A DNA stretch of 64,000 nucleotides, taken from assembly GCF_014145395.1 (NCBI RefSeq), contig NZ_JACHTE010000010.1, forward strand, positions 61,443 through 125,442, read 5' to 3'. The translations under genes were made by a program, and so were the position numbers. The notes below the pieces were generated by a model. That model was not told the DNA's origin. It did not search any database and worked only from the letters and a program-made list of their open reading frames with translations. Every line of letters starts with the position of its first letter. Position 1 is the first letter of the stretch. This DNA is from Marilutibacter penaei. GTDB taxonomy: Bacteria; Pseudomonadota; Gammaproteobacteria; Xanthomonadales; Xanthomonadaceae. This document shows positions 1 to 9,794 of this stretch, piece after piece.

Positions 1-863
1 AGCTGGCCGGCATTCCATGCGTAGTGGCCATCGGGGTGGCGGGCCTGCCAGTCGGCGACGAGGTCATGGCCGTCACGACGTGCGCCGCGAAGCGCCGGGT
101 ACTCGGGATCCGGCTGGTCGGCGCGCATGAACTTCGCGCGACCCCCGCCCATCAGCAGCTCCGGACCGTCGCCGAAGGGGGTTTCGATCATCTGGCGGGC
201 GATGTCGGTGCAGCCGACGGCGCGTGCGGTGGCGGGCAGGTCCGCATCGGACTCCCAGTCGCGGTCGGCGGAATGGCTGAAGGTGGCGCCGGGGGTCGCA
301 TGGGTCAGGCGGGCGGTGGTGACCACGCCGGTCGCCATGCCGGCGCTCTCGGCGAGCTCCCACAGGCTCAGGAGCGGGACCTGCAGGGCGCCCTGGCAGT
401 CCCGGCGGACCGGCTGTTGGCCGATGCTGAGCACGCCTGCCCGGGTCTTTACCCCGGTGGCCATGGCGCTCATCGTGCCGGCCGAATCCGGGGTCTGCGC
501 GTCGGTGTTGTAGGTGCGGCTGAGCGCAGTGGCCGGGAACCGCTCCCAGGCCAGGCGATGTTCTTCGCCGGGCTGGCCCGCCCGCTGGCCGGCGAGGATG
601 CGTGCGGCGGCGACCGTGGTGAGGCTCATGCCGTCGCCGACGAACAGGATCACGTTGCGGGCCCGTCCATCCATCGCGCCGCGCGCGGCGGCCTGAGCGG
701 CGCCGTCGCGATACCACCACGCCGGGGTTTCACCTTCCGGGCGCTGGATCGCGGGAACCTCCACCTGCAGGGGGCCGGACGGCGGGACGACGGTGGGCGT
801 GGTGGCGCAGGCGACGAGCAGGCAGGCAGCCCCAAGGCAGCCGGCGGGAAGGAATCGGGACAT
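1..863 (-). CDS. Alkaline phosphatase, lipoprotein (3' part outside window)
   Basis: The frame is open from the window edge up to an ATG at 863, so the C-terminal part is missing. The product starts with a lipoprotein signal (hydrophobic stretch ending LLVAC), so it is probably anchored facing the periplasm. It then shows the alkaline phosphatase motif NVILFVGDGMS, with a metal-binding Asp, and TPDSAGTMSA, whose Ser (about residue 127) is the expected phosphorylated nucleophile. The family hydrolyses phosphate monoesters with zinc and magnesium. In-frame ATGs at 875 and 893 are alternatives, but the one at 863 leaves a clean signal peptide. A CATAAT element on the minus strand near 890-898 could be its -10 box. 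Family assignment is firm; substrate is unknown. Confidence 0.88.
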   Translation of the reverse strand, partial: MSRFLPAGCLGAACLLVACATTPTVVPPSGPLQVEVPAIQRPEGETPAWWYRDGAAQAAARGAMDGRARNVILFVGDGMSLTTVAAARILAGQRAGQPGEEHRLAWERFPATALSRTYNTDAQTPDSAGTMSAMATGVKTRAGVLSIGQQPVRRDCQGALQVPLLSLWELAESAGMATGVVTTARLTHATPGATFSHSADRDWESDADLPATARAVGCTDIARQMIETPFGDGPELLMGGGRAKFMRADQPDPEYPALRGARRDGHDLVADWQARHPDGHYAWNAGQ

Positions 864-1036
864 GGTGTGCGGCATCGATACGTAGCCGTACATTATGCCG
901 GCGCACATGTTTCAGTATCGGGCGACTGGCACCCGCGGGCCTTGGACCTTGGTCGGGTTCCGGGGGCGCGGTGCCTTGAAGCGCGGCTGGAACGGGCCCA
1001 TCTTGCCGGGAACAGGCAGTGATTCCGGAGGCGCCC

Positions 1037-1303
1037 ATGGCCGGCGGATGGACCAGCGATACCTCGGTGCAGGACCAGATCGACGCGACCGTCGAGGATG
1101 CGATCAAGCGCGCGCGCAGCCAGTTGGCGCGAGGGCCGGGCCTGAGCCATTGCGAAGAATGCGAGGCGCCGATCCCGCAGGCGCGACGCGACGCGGTGCC
1201 GGGCGTACGCCTGTGCGTCCGCTGCCAGGAGGCCGAGGACCGCGATGCCCAGGCGGGGAGCGGGTTCAACCGTCGGGGCAGCAAGGACAGCCAGTTGCGC
1301 TGA
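1037..1303 (+). CDS. DksA/TraR family C4-type zinc finger protein (YbiI-like)
   Basis: This 88-residue protein begins at ATG 1037, eight bases after a GGAGG ribosome site; an upstream start at 1019 has none. Four cysteines form C39-x2-C42 and C60-x2-C63, the DksA/TraR zinc-finger pattern, preceded by a short helix with VEDAIKRARSQLARG. Relatives such as YbiI and TraR are short DksA-like proteins thought to act on RNA polymerase through its secondary channel. The long coiled coil of true DksA is absent, so it is not DksA itself. It stands alone, convergent with the Nudix gene. Function beyond the fold is not shown by the sequence. Confidence 0.85.
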   Translation: MAGGWTSDTSVQDQIDATVEDAIKRARSQLARGPGLSHCEECEAPIPQARRDAVPGVRLCVRCQEAEDRDAQAGSGFNRRGSKDSQLR

Positions 1304-1305
1304 GC

Positions 1306-1350
1306 GCCGCTTCAGAGGCGGTCGCTTCAGATGCGGTGGCTTCAGATGCG
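1306..1350. repeat. Three-copy 15-bp tandem repeat
   Basis: About three copies of a 15-bp unit, GTSGCTTCAGATGCG with small variations, lie between the two convergent genes and run into the 3' end of the Nudix gene. Read on the minus strand, each copy contains a TGA, so the coding end is repeated out of the gene. This looks like slipped-strand duplication of the gene terminus. Confidence 0.8.
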
Positions 1351-1829
1351 TGAGTACCGCCAGGACACCATGCGGCCGTCGCGGTAGGGCATGACCCCGT
1401 GGAACGGCCGGGGGTCCTCGTCGAACACCATGGGCAGGAAATGCCGGTCGCCTTCCCACATGGGCAGGTCCGGCAGACGCGCGATAGGCACCCATTCAAG
1501 CGTGCCTTCCGGGTTGCGCTCGAACGGCGTGCCGGTGAAGGCCGTGATGGTGAAGATGAAGCCCAGCCAGTCCTCGCCGTGCTTGCCGAAGCCGGGCCAG
1601 CTGACGCTGCCGCGCAGTTGCATCGCCTGGCAATCGATGCCCGCCTCCTCGTGGATCTCGCGACGCATGCCGGCGACGATGTCCTCGTCCGCTTCGAGCT
1701 TGCCGCCCAGCCCGTTGTATTTGCCGAGCTGGTGGTCCTCGGGACGCGCGTTGCGGTGGACCATCAGCACTTCGCCGCGGTCGGGCGAGAGCACGAAGCC
1801 CAGCGTGGCGACGATCGGCGTGTACGGCA

Positions 1830-1830
<1 letters not shown>
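1342..1830 (-). CDS. Nudix hydrolase (8-oxo-dGTP diphosphatase-like)
   Basis: A 162-residue Nudix hydrolase. The Nudix box fits G-x5-E-x7-REUxEExGU at residues 43-65 (key residues G43, E49, R57, E58, E61, E62, G64). The start MPYTPIVATLGFVLSPD and the WRYS tail resemble MutX/YtkD-type 8-oxo-dGTP diphosphatases, which clean oxidised nucleotides from the pool; the exact substrate cannot be read from sequence. Its ATG at 1830 overlaps the stop of the upstream beta-lactamase gene by one base (TGATG), so the two are probably translationally coupled. The stop falls in a 15-bp tandem repeat. Confidence 0.88.
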
Positions 1831-3358
<1,528 letters not shown>

Positions 3359-3365
3359 AACGAAC

Positions 3366-3387
3366 AAGGCCGCCCGGAGGCGGCCTT
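3366..3387 (+). terminator. Hairpin after the thioesterase gene
   Basis: A perfect 9-bp stem, AAGGCCGCC and GGCGGCCTT, closes a CGGA loop eight bases after the thioesterase stop. The T run is short, but position and symmetry suggest a terminator that may also serve the convergent NlpC/P60 gene. Confidence 0.65.
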
Positions 3388-3408
3388 GGCGGATGCGACC
3401 CGTACGCG

Positions 3409-4092
3409 TCAGATGCCTTCGACGCGACGCGCTTCCATGAACTTGTTGGCCCAGTAGCCGCTGTCCAGCCGCGACACGCTGACGGTGCGGCCCGTGCGCG
3501 GCGCATGCACGAAGCGGCCTTCACCCAGGTAGATGCCAACGTGGTCGACGCGACCGCGACGCCCGAAGAAGACCAGGTCGCCGGCCACCATCTCCTGCTG
3601 GTCCTTCACTTCCTCGCCGTTGCGCGCCATCTCGCGCGACACGCGCGGCAGTTCGATGCCGAGGGCATTGCGGAACACGTAGCCCACCAGCCCGCTGCAG
3701 TCGAAGCCGCTCTCCGGGCTGGTACCGCCCCAGCGGTAGGGCGTGCCGAGCAGCGCCAGCGCCTTGCGCAGCACGGCGCCGGTACGGCCGGAGCGATCTT
3801 CGACCTGGAGGTCTTCGTCCGTGGCGGACGGTTGGCCCATCAGGCGGTTCAGGTCGTTCGCCAGCAGCAGGGCCCGGTCGGACATGCCCATGGCATCCGG
3901 GAGCATGGTGCTGGTGACGGCCGAGGGGGCATCCGCGGAGTCCGCCGCCAGCGAGGGGCTGGGCAGCTGCTGGGCCAGGGCGGGCAGGGCCAGCAGCGCG
4001 AGCAGGGCGGATGCGGAGAGGCGTTGGAGGAGCCGCGTGCGGCGGATTTCGAGGTGGCTTCGGGGGCCAGGTCGGAAGGCGTCGGATTTCAC
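3409..4092 (-). CDS. NlpC/P60 cell-wall hydrolase, secreted
   Basis: A 227-residue protein with a long N-terminal signal (SASALLALLALPALAQQ) and a C-terminal NlpC/P60 domain. The catalytic Cys is C132 in FDCSGLV; the His is in DHVGIYLGEG and the third polar residue is the His of RFVHAPR. Such enzymes cut D-gamma-glutamyl-diaminopimelate or related bonds in peptidoglycan stem peptides in the periplasm. The next gene, separated by 142 bases, is a paralogue with the same core, so the pair probably arose by duplication. A coding start a few codons later is possible. Confidence 0.88.
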   Translation of the reverse strand: MKSDAFRPGPRSHLEIRRTRLLQRLSASALLALLALPALAQQLPSPSLAADSADAPSAVTSTMLPDAMGMSDRALLLANDLNRLMGQPSATDEDLQVEDRSGRTGAVLRKALALLGTPYRWGGTSPESGFDCSGLVGYVFRNALGIELPRVSREMARNGEEVKDQQEMVAGDLVFFGRRGRVDHVGIYLGEGRFVHAPRTGRTVSVSRLDSGYWANKFMEARRVEGI

Positions 4093-4234
4093 GCGGTCAT
4101 CACAAAGTGGAGCAATGCGGACGATGATGCCTGCACATGGCCGTCACGTCGTTAAAAAAATCGTAAAGATCGACGTGAAAGTGTGACGCGTGCCGCGCTT
4201 CGTCCCGGCAATGGAGCCCCGGCCGACGGTCGGT

Positions 4235-4858
4235 TCACTCCAGGACGCGTCTGGAACCGGTGTAGTGGTCGCGCCAGTACGGCCCGTCCAGACGGTCGAG
4301 GCGGACCGTGCCGCCCGTGCTGGGCGCATGCACGAAACGTCCTTCGCCGACATAGATCCCGACGTGCGTGACGCGCCCGCCGCTGCCGAAGAACACCAGG
4401 TCGGCCGCGGCGAGTTCCTTCGGCCGGATCCGCGGCCCCTGGTAGTCGGCGAGCTGGCTGGAAGTGCGGGGCAGGTGCAGGGCGAGCATGTCCCGGTACA
4501 CGTAGTTCACCAGTCCGCTGCAGTCGAAGCCGCCCTCCGGCGTGCTGCCGCCGTAGCGGTAGGGCGTGCCGACGAGGCTCAGCGCGCGCATCATCACCGC
4601 GTTGGCCGCGGCCGGGTCTTCCGGTGCGACCACGGGCCATGCCGTGGCATCGCCCGGCGGCGGTGTCCGCACCCGGTCGCCCCCGCCGCAGGCCGCCACC
4701 AGCAGCACGACGGGCAGGGCCAGGCCGAGCGGGCGGAGGGCGCCGGCTGGCGCCGGACGTGGCTTGTCGGGATAATGCGCGGTCCTGTCCACGGCCACAG
4801 CTTGGCGTCTGCACGCCGCGCGGCGCAAGCCCCGCCCCCCGCCAACGGCCCCGACCAT
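4235..4858 (-). CDS. NlpC/P60 cell-wall hydrolase, lipoprotein
   Basis: This is the second NlpC/P60 protein, with GGFDCSGLVNYVYRD (Cys about 113), THVGIYVGEG and RFVHAPS. Unlike its neighbour it has a lipobox (LPVVLLVAAC), so it should be lipid-anchored in the envelope. The frame opens at ATG 4858, but about 35 residues before the hydrophobic core look unlike a signal peptide. GTG codons at 4798 or 4792 may be the true start. It is divergent from slyD, whose ATG is 18 bases away. Role in peptidoglycan remodelling is inferred from the family. Confidence 0.85.
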   Translation of the reverse strand: MVGAVGGGRGLRRAACRRQAVAVDRTAHYPDKPRPAPAGALRPLGLALPVVLLVAACGGGDRVRTPPPGDATAWPVVAPEDPAAANAVMMRALSLVGTPYRYGGSTPEGGFDCSGLVNYVYRDMLALHLPRTSSQLADYQGPRIRPKELAAADLVFFGSGGRVTHVGIYVGEGRFVHAPSTGGTVRLDRLDGPYWRDHYTGSRRVLE

Positions 4859-4875
4859 CGAGTCCGCAACCTGCC

Positions 4876-5355
4876 ATGAAGATCGAGAAAGACCGCGTCG
4901 TCCGCTTCCACTACACCGTTTCCGAGCAGGGCCAGGCGCCGCTGGAGAGTTCCGAAGGGCGCGACCCGCTGGCGATCCTCGTCGGCCACAACAACATCAT
5001 CCCGGGCCTGGAAAAGGCGATGGACGGGCATGAGGCCGGCGACACCTTCGAGGTCGACGTGGCCGCGGCCGATGCCTACGGCGAGCGTCGCGAGGGCCTC
5101 ACCCAGCGCGTCCCGAAGAAGTACTTCAAGGGCCAGAAGATCGCCGTGGGCGCGCAGACCGTGCTGCAGACCAACATGGGGCCGCGCGCGGTCACCGTGT
5201 CCAAGGTCGGCATGAGCGTGGTGGATGTCGACCTGAACCACCCGATGGCCGGCAAGGACCTGCATTTTGCGATCGAGATCGTCGATGTCCGCGAGGCGCA
5301 GGAAGAAGAGATCAAGCACGGCCACGTGCATGGCGAGGGCGGCGTCGAGCACTGA
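4876..5355 (+). CDS. slyD: FKBP-type peptidyl-prolyl isomerase SlyD
   Basis: A 159-residue SlyD-type chaperone-isomerase. The FKBP half-domains are visible as MKIEKDRVVRFHYTVSE and LAILVGHNNIIPGLEKAM, with the insert-in-flap domain (GDTFEVDVAAADAYGERRE) between. The tail contains HGHVHGEGGVEH, shorter than in Escherichia coli but still metal-binding in appearance; SlyD supplies nickel for hydrogenase and assists folding in the cytoplasm. The start at ATG 4876 matches the family start. A GATAAT at 4771-4776 could be its -10 element. It is followed by a clear terminator. Confidence 0.93.
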   Translation: MKIEKDRVVRFHYTVSEQGQAPLESSEGRDPLAILVGHNNIIPGLEKAMDGHEAGDTFEVDVAAADAYGERREGLTQRVPKKYFKGQKIAVGAQTVLQTNMGPRAVTVSKVGMSVVDVDLNHPMAGKDLHFAIEIVDVREAQEEEIKHGHVHGEGGVEH

Positions 5356-5378
5356 CCGGCACCGCCGACGACGTCCCG

Positions 5379-5407
5379 ACGGCCCGCCTTGCGCGGGCCG
5401 TTTTCGT
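5379..5407 (+). terminator. Rho-independent terminator of slyD
   Basis: A 9-bp stem ACGGCCCGC / GCGGGCCGT with a five-base loop (5388-5392) is followed by TTTTCGTT. It lies 24 bases after the slyD stop. Confidence 0.85.
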
Positions 5408-5454
5408 TCCCGGGACCGTACACTGCACGTCCTTTGGGGCGCACGGACGACACG

Positions 5455-6708
5455 ATGGAGCAAGGCGCATGGCGACCGGTGACGCCAGGGCAGCGGATCG
5501 AAGCGATGGACGTGCTGCGGGGGTTCGCGTTGTTCGGCATCCTGCTGATGAACATCGAGTGGTTCACCTCGCCCATGGTCGGGCGTGCCGACGGGATCGA
5601 CCCCGGCCTGCATGGGCTGGCCCGTGGACTGGATGCGCTGACGTACGTGTTCGCCAGCGGCAAGTTCTGGACGCTGTTCTCCCTGCTGTTCGGAATGGGT
5701 TTCGCGGTGATGCAGGCCCGCGCCGACGCGGCCGGGCGCCCGTTCGTGCCCGTCTACCTGCGACGTACCGTGGGTCTGCTGGTGATCGGACTGGCGCATG
5801 CCTGGCTGCTCTGGGCCGGCGACATCCTGGTGGCCTATGCATTGGCGGCGCTGCTGTTGATGGCGTTCGCACGCGCTCCCGTGGCCGGTCTGTGGGCAGG
5901 GGGGGCGGCGCTGTACCTGTCGATCGCGGGACTGATGGCCCTGTCCGCGTTGGTGGCGGGCGCCCCGGGCGGGTGGGCGGACAATCCGGAGCGCCTGCGC
6001 GATGCAACCGAACAACTTGCGCTTCAGGCCGCCGAGATCCGGGCCTATGGCGCAGGGTCCTATGCGGAGGCCACGGCGTTCCGGCTGCGGTTCTTCGTTG
6101 AATACCTGCCCTCAGGGGTGCTGTTCATGCTGCCGATGGCGCTCGGCATGTTCCTCGTCGGGGCTGGCCTGGTCCGCAGCGGGGCGATGGCGGATCCAGT
6201 CGCGCATCGGGCATTGTTTCGCACGCTGGCCTTCGTCTGTGGTCCGGCGGGTCTGCTGCTCACGATCGTGGGACTCGCGATCGACCCCCAGCCGGATATG
6301 CATGGGGCGGATATTGCATCGGCCCTGTGGGCGATGACCCTGCACATGATCGGAGCACCGCTGATGAGCCTGGGCTATGTCGGTCTGGTCGTCCTCGCAC
6401 CGCGACGGGGGCACGCCGGGCTGGCGGTGCTTGCGCCCGCGGGACGCATGGCCCTGACGCTCTATCTGATGCAGTCGCTGGTCTGCACCTGGGTCTTCTA
6501 CGGATACGGCCTGGGACTGTGGGGCACCATGGGCCGCGTTGCGCAGGTCGTGCTGGTGCTGGCGATATTCTGCGCGCAGCTGGCGTTCGCCCATGCGTGG
6601 ATGGCACGCTTCCGTCTCGGTCCTGTCGAATGGCTGTGGCGGGCATTCACCTACCTGCGATGGCCACCCATGCGTCATGTCCCGCCTTCCCACTCCGTCC
6701 GTCCCTGA
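5455..6708 (+). CDS. DUF418 integral membrane protein (YeiB-like)
   Basis: A 417-residue polytopic inner-membrane protein. The N-terminal signature RIEAMDVLRGFALFGILLMN marks the YeiB/DUF418 family, related to acyltransferase-3-like membrane proteins. Around ten hydrophobic segments are visible and the DUF418 region fills the C-terminal third (RMALTLYLMQSL and after). Start ATG 5455 matches the family; an earlier in-frame start would read through the slyD terminator. The next gene begins 8 bases downstream, so it is probably co-transcribed. Function is unknown; no substrate can be proposed. Confidence 0.85.
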   Translation: MEQGAWRPVTPGQRIEAMDVLRGFALFGILLMNIEWFTSPMVGRADGIDPGLHGLARGLDALTYVFASGKFWTLFSLLFGMGFAVMQARADAAGRPFVPVYLRRTVGLLVIGLAHAWLLWAGDILVAYALAALLLMAFARAPVAGLWAGGAALYLSIAGLMALSALVAGAPGGWADNPERLRDATEQLALQAAEIRAYGAGSYAEATAFRLRFFVEYLPSGVLFMLPMALGMFLVGAGLVRSGAMADPVAHRALFRTLAFVCGPAGLLLTIVGLAIDPQPDMHGADIASALWAMTLHMIGAPLMSLGYVGLVVLAPRRGHAGLAVLAPAGRMALTLYLMQSLVCTWVFYGYGLGLWGTMGRVAQVVLVLAIFCAQLAFAHAWMARFRLGPVEWLWRAFTYLRWPPMRHVPPSHSVRP

Positions 6709-6716
6709 GTCCGCGC

Positions 6717-7994
6717 ATGAGCCACACGCCTGCTGAAGCCCCTTGGCCCGATGGCCGGTTCGACGTGGTCGTGGTGGGCTCGGGGGTGGTGGGGCTGGCC
6801 TGCGCGCTGGCCCTGACCGAGGCCGGACGCCGGGTCTGCGTGCTCGACGCGGGCCGGATCGGCGGCGGAAGTTCGCATGGCAACTGCGGCACGATCACCC
6901 CCAGCCACGCGCCGCCGCTTGCGGCGCCGGGCATGGTCGCGACCGCACTGCGCTGGATGTTCACGCCGGACGCACCGCTGTACATCAAACCGCGCTTCGA
7001 TCCGGTGCTGTGGCGCTGGCTGCTCGCGTTCGCAAGCCGTTGCAATGAGCGCGACTGGCGCGCCAGCACGGTGGCCAAGGCGGCGATGCTCAACGACTCG
7101 CGCACGCGCCTGCAGGACTGGGTCGAGCGTTTCGGCCTGCAGTGCGAGTTCGGCGCGACCGGCGAAGACTACGTCTTCCGGGACACCGCGGAGTTCGTGC
7201 ACGGGCAGAAGGAGCTGGCCCTGCTGGACGAGGTCGGCGTGCCCTGGCGCCGCATCGATGGCGAGGCGTATGAAGCGGGCGAGCCGGCGGTGAAGCCTGG
7301 CGTGGTCGGTGCGATCCGCTTCGACGGCGATGCCTCTTTGCGGCCGGATCGCTATGTCGCCGAGTTGGCCCGGGTGTTTCGCGAGCGTGGTGGCACGATC
7401 GTCGAGCACTGTGCGGTCGAGCGGATCGAGGGGGACACGGTCCATGCGACGCGCGGCGCCCTGCAGGCGCGCGACATCGTGCTGGCAGTGGGTGCGTGGT
7501 CGCCGAAGATGGCCGACGCCTTCGGCGTGCCCGCGCTCAAGGCGGTCATGCAGCCGGGCAAGGGGTATTCGATCACCTACAGCCGGCCCGCCATCGTGCC
7601 GAAGCGGCCGCTGGTGCTGATGGAGCGCTCGGTCTGCGTGACCGTGTGGGAGGACGGTTTCCGCCTCGGCAGCACCATGGAGTTCAGTGGCTACGACGGG
7701 ACGCTCAACGCCAGGCGGCTCGCGGCCCTGGAACGCGGTGCCGCCGAGTACCTGCACGCACCGGTGGGCCCGGAGGTGCGCGAGCGCTGGTACGGCTGGC
7801 GCCCGATGAGCCGCGACGACGTGCCCGTGATCGACACCGCGCCGGGCCGCCCGGGACTCTGGATCGCCACCGGCCACGGCATGATGGGCGTCAGCATGAG
7901 CGCTTCGACCGGCCAGCTGGTGGCCGACCTGGTCACCGGTGCCACCCCGGCGATCGATCCGGCACCCTACCGGCTGGACCGCTTCCACCGCTGA
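6717..7994 (+). CDS. FAD-dependent D-amino-acid dehydrogenase-like oxidoreductase
   Basis: A 425-residue DAO-fold flavoprotein of the DadA group. The Rossmann motif VVVGSGVVGLACALALTEAG sits at about residues 17-36, and the C-terminal FAD motif is GLWIATGHGMMGVSMS. The substrate-side RWYGWRPMSRDDVPVID is typical of DadA-like enzymes, which oxidise D-amino acids or imino acids and pass electrons to the quinone pool. Other DAO-fold substrates (D-hydroxyproline, sarcosine, glycine) cannot be excluded. It follows the DUF418 gene by 8 bases and precedes hutG by 31. Confidence 0.85.
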   Translation: MSHTPAEAPWPDGRFDVVVVGSGVVGLACALALTEAGRRVCVLDAGRIGGGSSHGNCGTITPSHAPPLAAPGMVATALRWMFTPDAPLYIKPRFDPVLWRWLLAFASRCNERDWRASTVAKAAMLNDSRTRLQDWVERFGLQCEFGATGEDYVFRDTAEFVHGQKELALLDEVGVPWRRIDGEAYEAGEPAVKPGVVGAIRFDGDASLRPDRYVAELARVFRERGGTIVEHCAVERIEGDTVHATRGALQARDIVLAVGAWSPKMADAFGVPALKAVMQPGKGYSITYSRPAIVPKRPLVLMERSVCVTVWEDGFRLGSTMEFSGYDGTLNARRLAALERGAAEYLHAPVGPEVRERWYGWRPMSRDDVPVIDTAPGRPGLWIATGHGMMGVSMSASTGQLVADLVTGATPAIDPAPYRLDRFHR

Positions 7995-8025
7995 GCCGTC
8001 GCGCGCACCGCCTTACAATGGGCAG

Positions 8026-8799
8026 ATGGACATCTGCACCCTCCACCGCGGGAATGCGCCGCTGCTGGTCAGCCTGCCCCACGACGGCAGCCTGATCCCC
8101 GAGGCCCTGGCCGAACGCATGGTGCCGGAGGCGCGCAGGGCCCCGGACACCGACTGGCACGTGTCGCGGCTGTACGATTTCGCGCGCGAGCTGGGCGCCT
8201 CCATCCTCGTCCCGCGTTTCTCCCGCTACGTGGTCGACCTCAACCGGCCGCCTGACGATGTATCGCTGTATCCGGGCCAGAACACCACCGGTCTGTGCCC
8301 GGTGGTGCAATTCAGTGGCGCGCCGGTCTACCTGGAGGGCCAGCAGCCCGACGAGGCCGAGGTCGCGGCCCGCGTCGATACCTACTGGCGGCCCTACCAT
8401 GACGCCCTGCGCGGGGAGCTCGACCGACTCAAGGCCGTGCATGCCCGCGCGGTGCTGTGGGAAGGGCACTCGATCCGCAGTGCCGTCCCGTTCCTGTTCG
8501 AGGGCCGCCTGCCCGACCTGAACCTCGGCACCGCGGCCGGCAGCAGTTGCTCGCCTGCGCTGGCGGCAAGGCTGGAAGCGGTGATGGCCGCGCAATCACG
8601 CTACACCCACGTCAGTAACGGGCGCTTCAAGGGCGGGCATATCACCCGGCACTACGGCGACCCGGCGAGCGGCATCGACGCCGTGCAGATGGAGCTGGCC
8701 CAGCTCAACTACATGGACGAGGACAGTTTCGAGTACGACGCGGGGCGCGCCGCGCAGCTGCAGCCCCTGCTCCGGCGCCTGCTCGAAGCCACGCTCTGA
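8026..8799 (+). CDS. hutG: N-formylglutamate deformylase (amidohydrolase)
   Basis: A 257-residue N-formylglutamate amidohydrolase. SLPHDGSLIPEAL, DTDWHVSRLYDFARELG and WEGHSIRSAVPFLFEGRLPD are family signatures with likely metal-binding His and Asp. It cleaves N-formyl-L-glutamate to glutamate and formate, the last step of one histidine degradation route. No other hut gene is in this window, so pathway placement rests on homology. A TACAAT at 8014-8019 ends 6 bases before the ATG, so the message could be leaderless. An EamA exporter starts 5 bases after the stop. Confidence 0.9.
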   Translation: MDICTLHRGNAPLLVSLPHDGSLIPEALAERMVPEARRAPDTDWHVSRLYDFARELGASILVPRFSRYVVDLNRPPDDVSLYPGQNTTGLCPVVQFSGAPVYLEGQQPDEAEVAARVDTYWRPYHDALRGELDRLKAVHARAVLWEGHSIRSAVPFLFEGRLPDLNLGTAAGSSCSPALAARLEAVMAAQSRYTHVSNGRFKGGHITRHYGDPASGIDAVQMELAQLNYMDEDSFEYDAGRAAQLQPLLRRLLEATL

Positions 8800-8804
8800 A
8801 CCCG

Positions 8805-9791
8805 ATGCCGTCGCGCGAGGACACCGCGGCCGACGCGGAACTGGCCCAGCCGCTGGACGTCGCACCCGCGTCTGCCGGGGACGGGGCAGGCACCCTGCAC
8901 GCTGCGCCGGTGCCCAGTGTCGACCTGCGTGGCGTGCTGCTCGCCGCCTTCGGCGCGATCGCGTTCTCGGGCAAGGCGATCATCGTCAAGCTGGCCTACC
9001 GCTTCGACGTGGATGCGGTCACCCTGCTGGCGCTGCGGATGGCAGTCGCGCTGCCGCTATTCCTGGCGATGGCGGTCTGGGCGGCACGCCGATCCGCGCC
9101 CCTGGAGCGGGGCGACGGCGGGCGGATCGTCCTGCTCGGGTTCCTGGGTTACTACCTGGCGAGCTTCCTCGACTTCGCCGGCCTGGCGTACATCACCGCG
9201 ACGCTGGAGCGCCTGATCCTGTATCTCAACCCGACCCTGGTCCTGCTGCTGGGGGTGTGCTTCCTCGGCCAGAAGGCCAGTCCCGCGCAATGGTGGGCGC
9301 TCGCGGTCAGCTATGCCGGCGTCGCCCTGGCGGTGGGACACGACCTCGATGTGGGCGGCCGCAACATCATGCTCGGGAGCATCCTCGTGTTCGGCAGCGC
9401 GCTGGCCTACGCGTTCTACCTGCTCGGCAGTGGTGCGCTCGTGCAGCGCGTGGGCGCGGTGCGCCTGACGGCCTACGCCAGTACCGTCGCCTGCGTGCTG
9501 TGCATCGGCCAGTTCCTGCTGCTGCGTCCGCTGGGCAGCCTGCGGCTGGCGCCGGAGGTGTACGGCCTTTCGCTGGTCAACGGCACACTGTGCACGGTGC
9601 TCCCGGTCCTGATGGTGATGATGGCGGTGGCGCGGATCGGATCGGCGCGCGCCGCGCAGATCGGCATGCTCGGGCCCGTTTCGACCATCGTCCTGAGCGT
9701 GTTCCTGCTCGGCGAACCGATGGGCCCGTGGCAGGTGGCCGGTACCGTACTGGTGCTGGCCGGCGTGTTCATGGTGGGGCGCCGTGCCTGA
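8805..9791 (+). CDS. DMT superfamily EamA-type transporter
   Basis: A 328-residue membrane protein with about ten transmembrane segments in two EamA repeats (start of repeat one GVLLAAFGAIAFSGKAII; repeat two begins near ILVFGSALAYAFYLLG and ends LGEPMGPWQVAGTVLVLAGVF). This family exports small metabolites, often amino acids. An N-terminal hydrophilic stretch of about 40 residues is longer than usual, and the real start could be later. It follows hutG by 5 bases, which suggests a shared transcript. Substrate unknown. Confidence 0.85.
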   Translation: MPSREDTAADAELAQPLDVAPASAGDGAGTLHAAPVPSVDLRGVLLAAFGAIAFSGKAIIVKLAYRFDVDAVTLLALRMAVALPLFLAMAVWAARRSAPLERGDGGRIVLLGFLGYYLASFLDFAGLAYITATLERLILYLNPTLVLLLGVCFLGQKASPAQWWALAVSYAGVALAVGHDLDVGGRNIMLGSILVFGSALAYAFYLLGSGALVQRVGAVRLTAYASTVACVLCIGQFLLLRPLGSLRLAPEVYGLSLVNGTLCTVLPVLMVMMAVARIGSARAAQIGMLGPVSTIVLSVFLLGEPMGPWQVAGTVLVLAGVFMVGRRA

Positions 9792-9794
9792 GCC

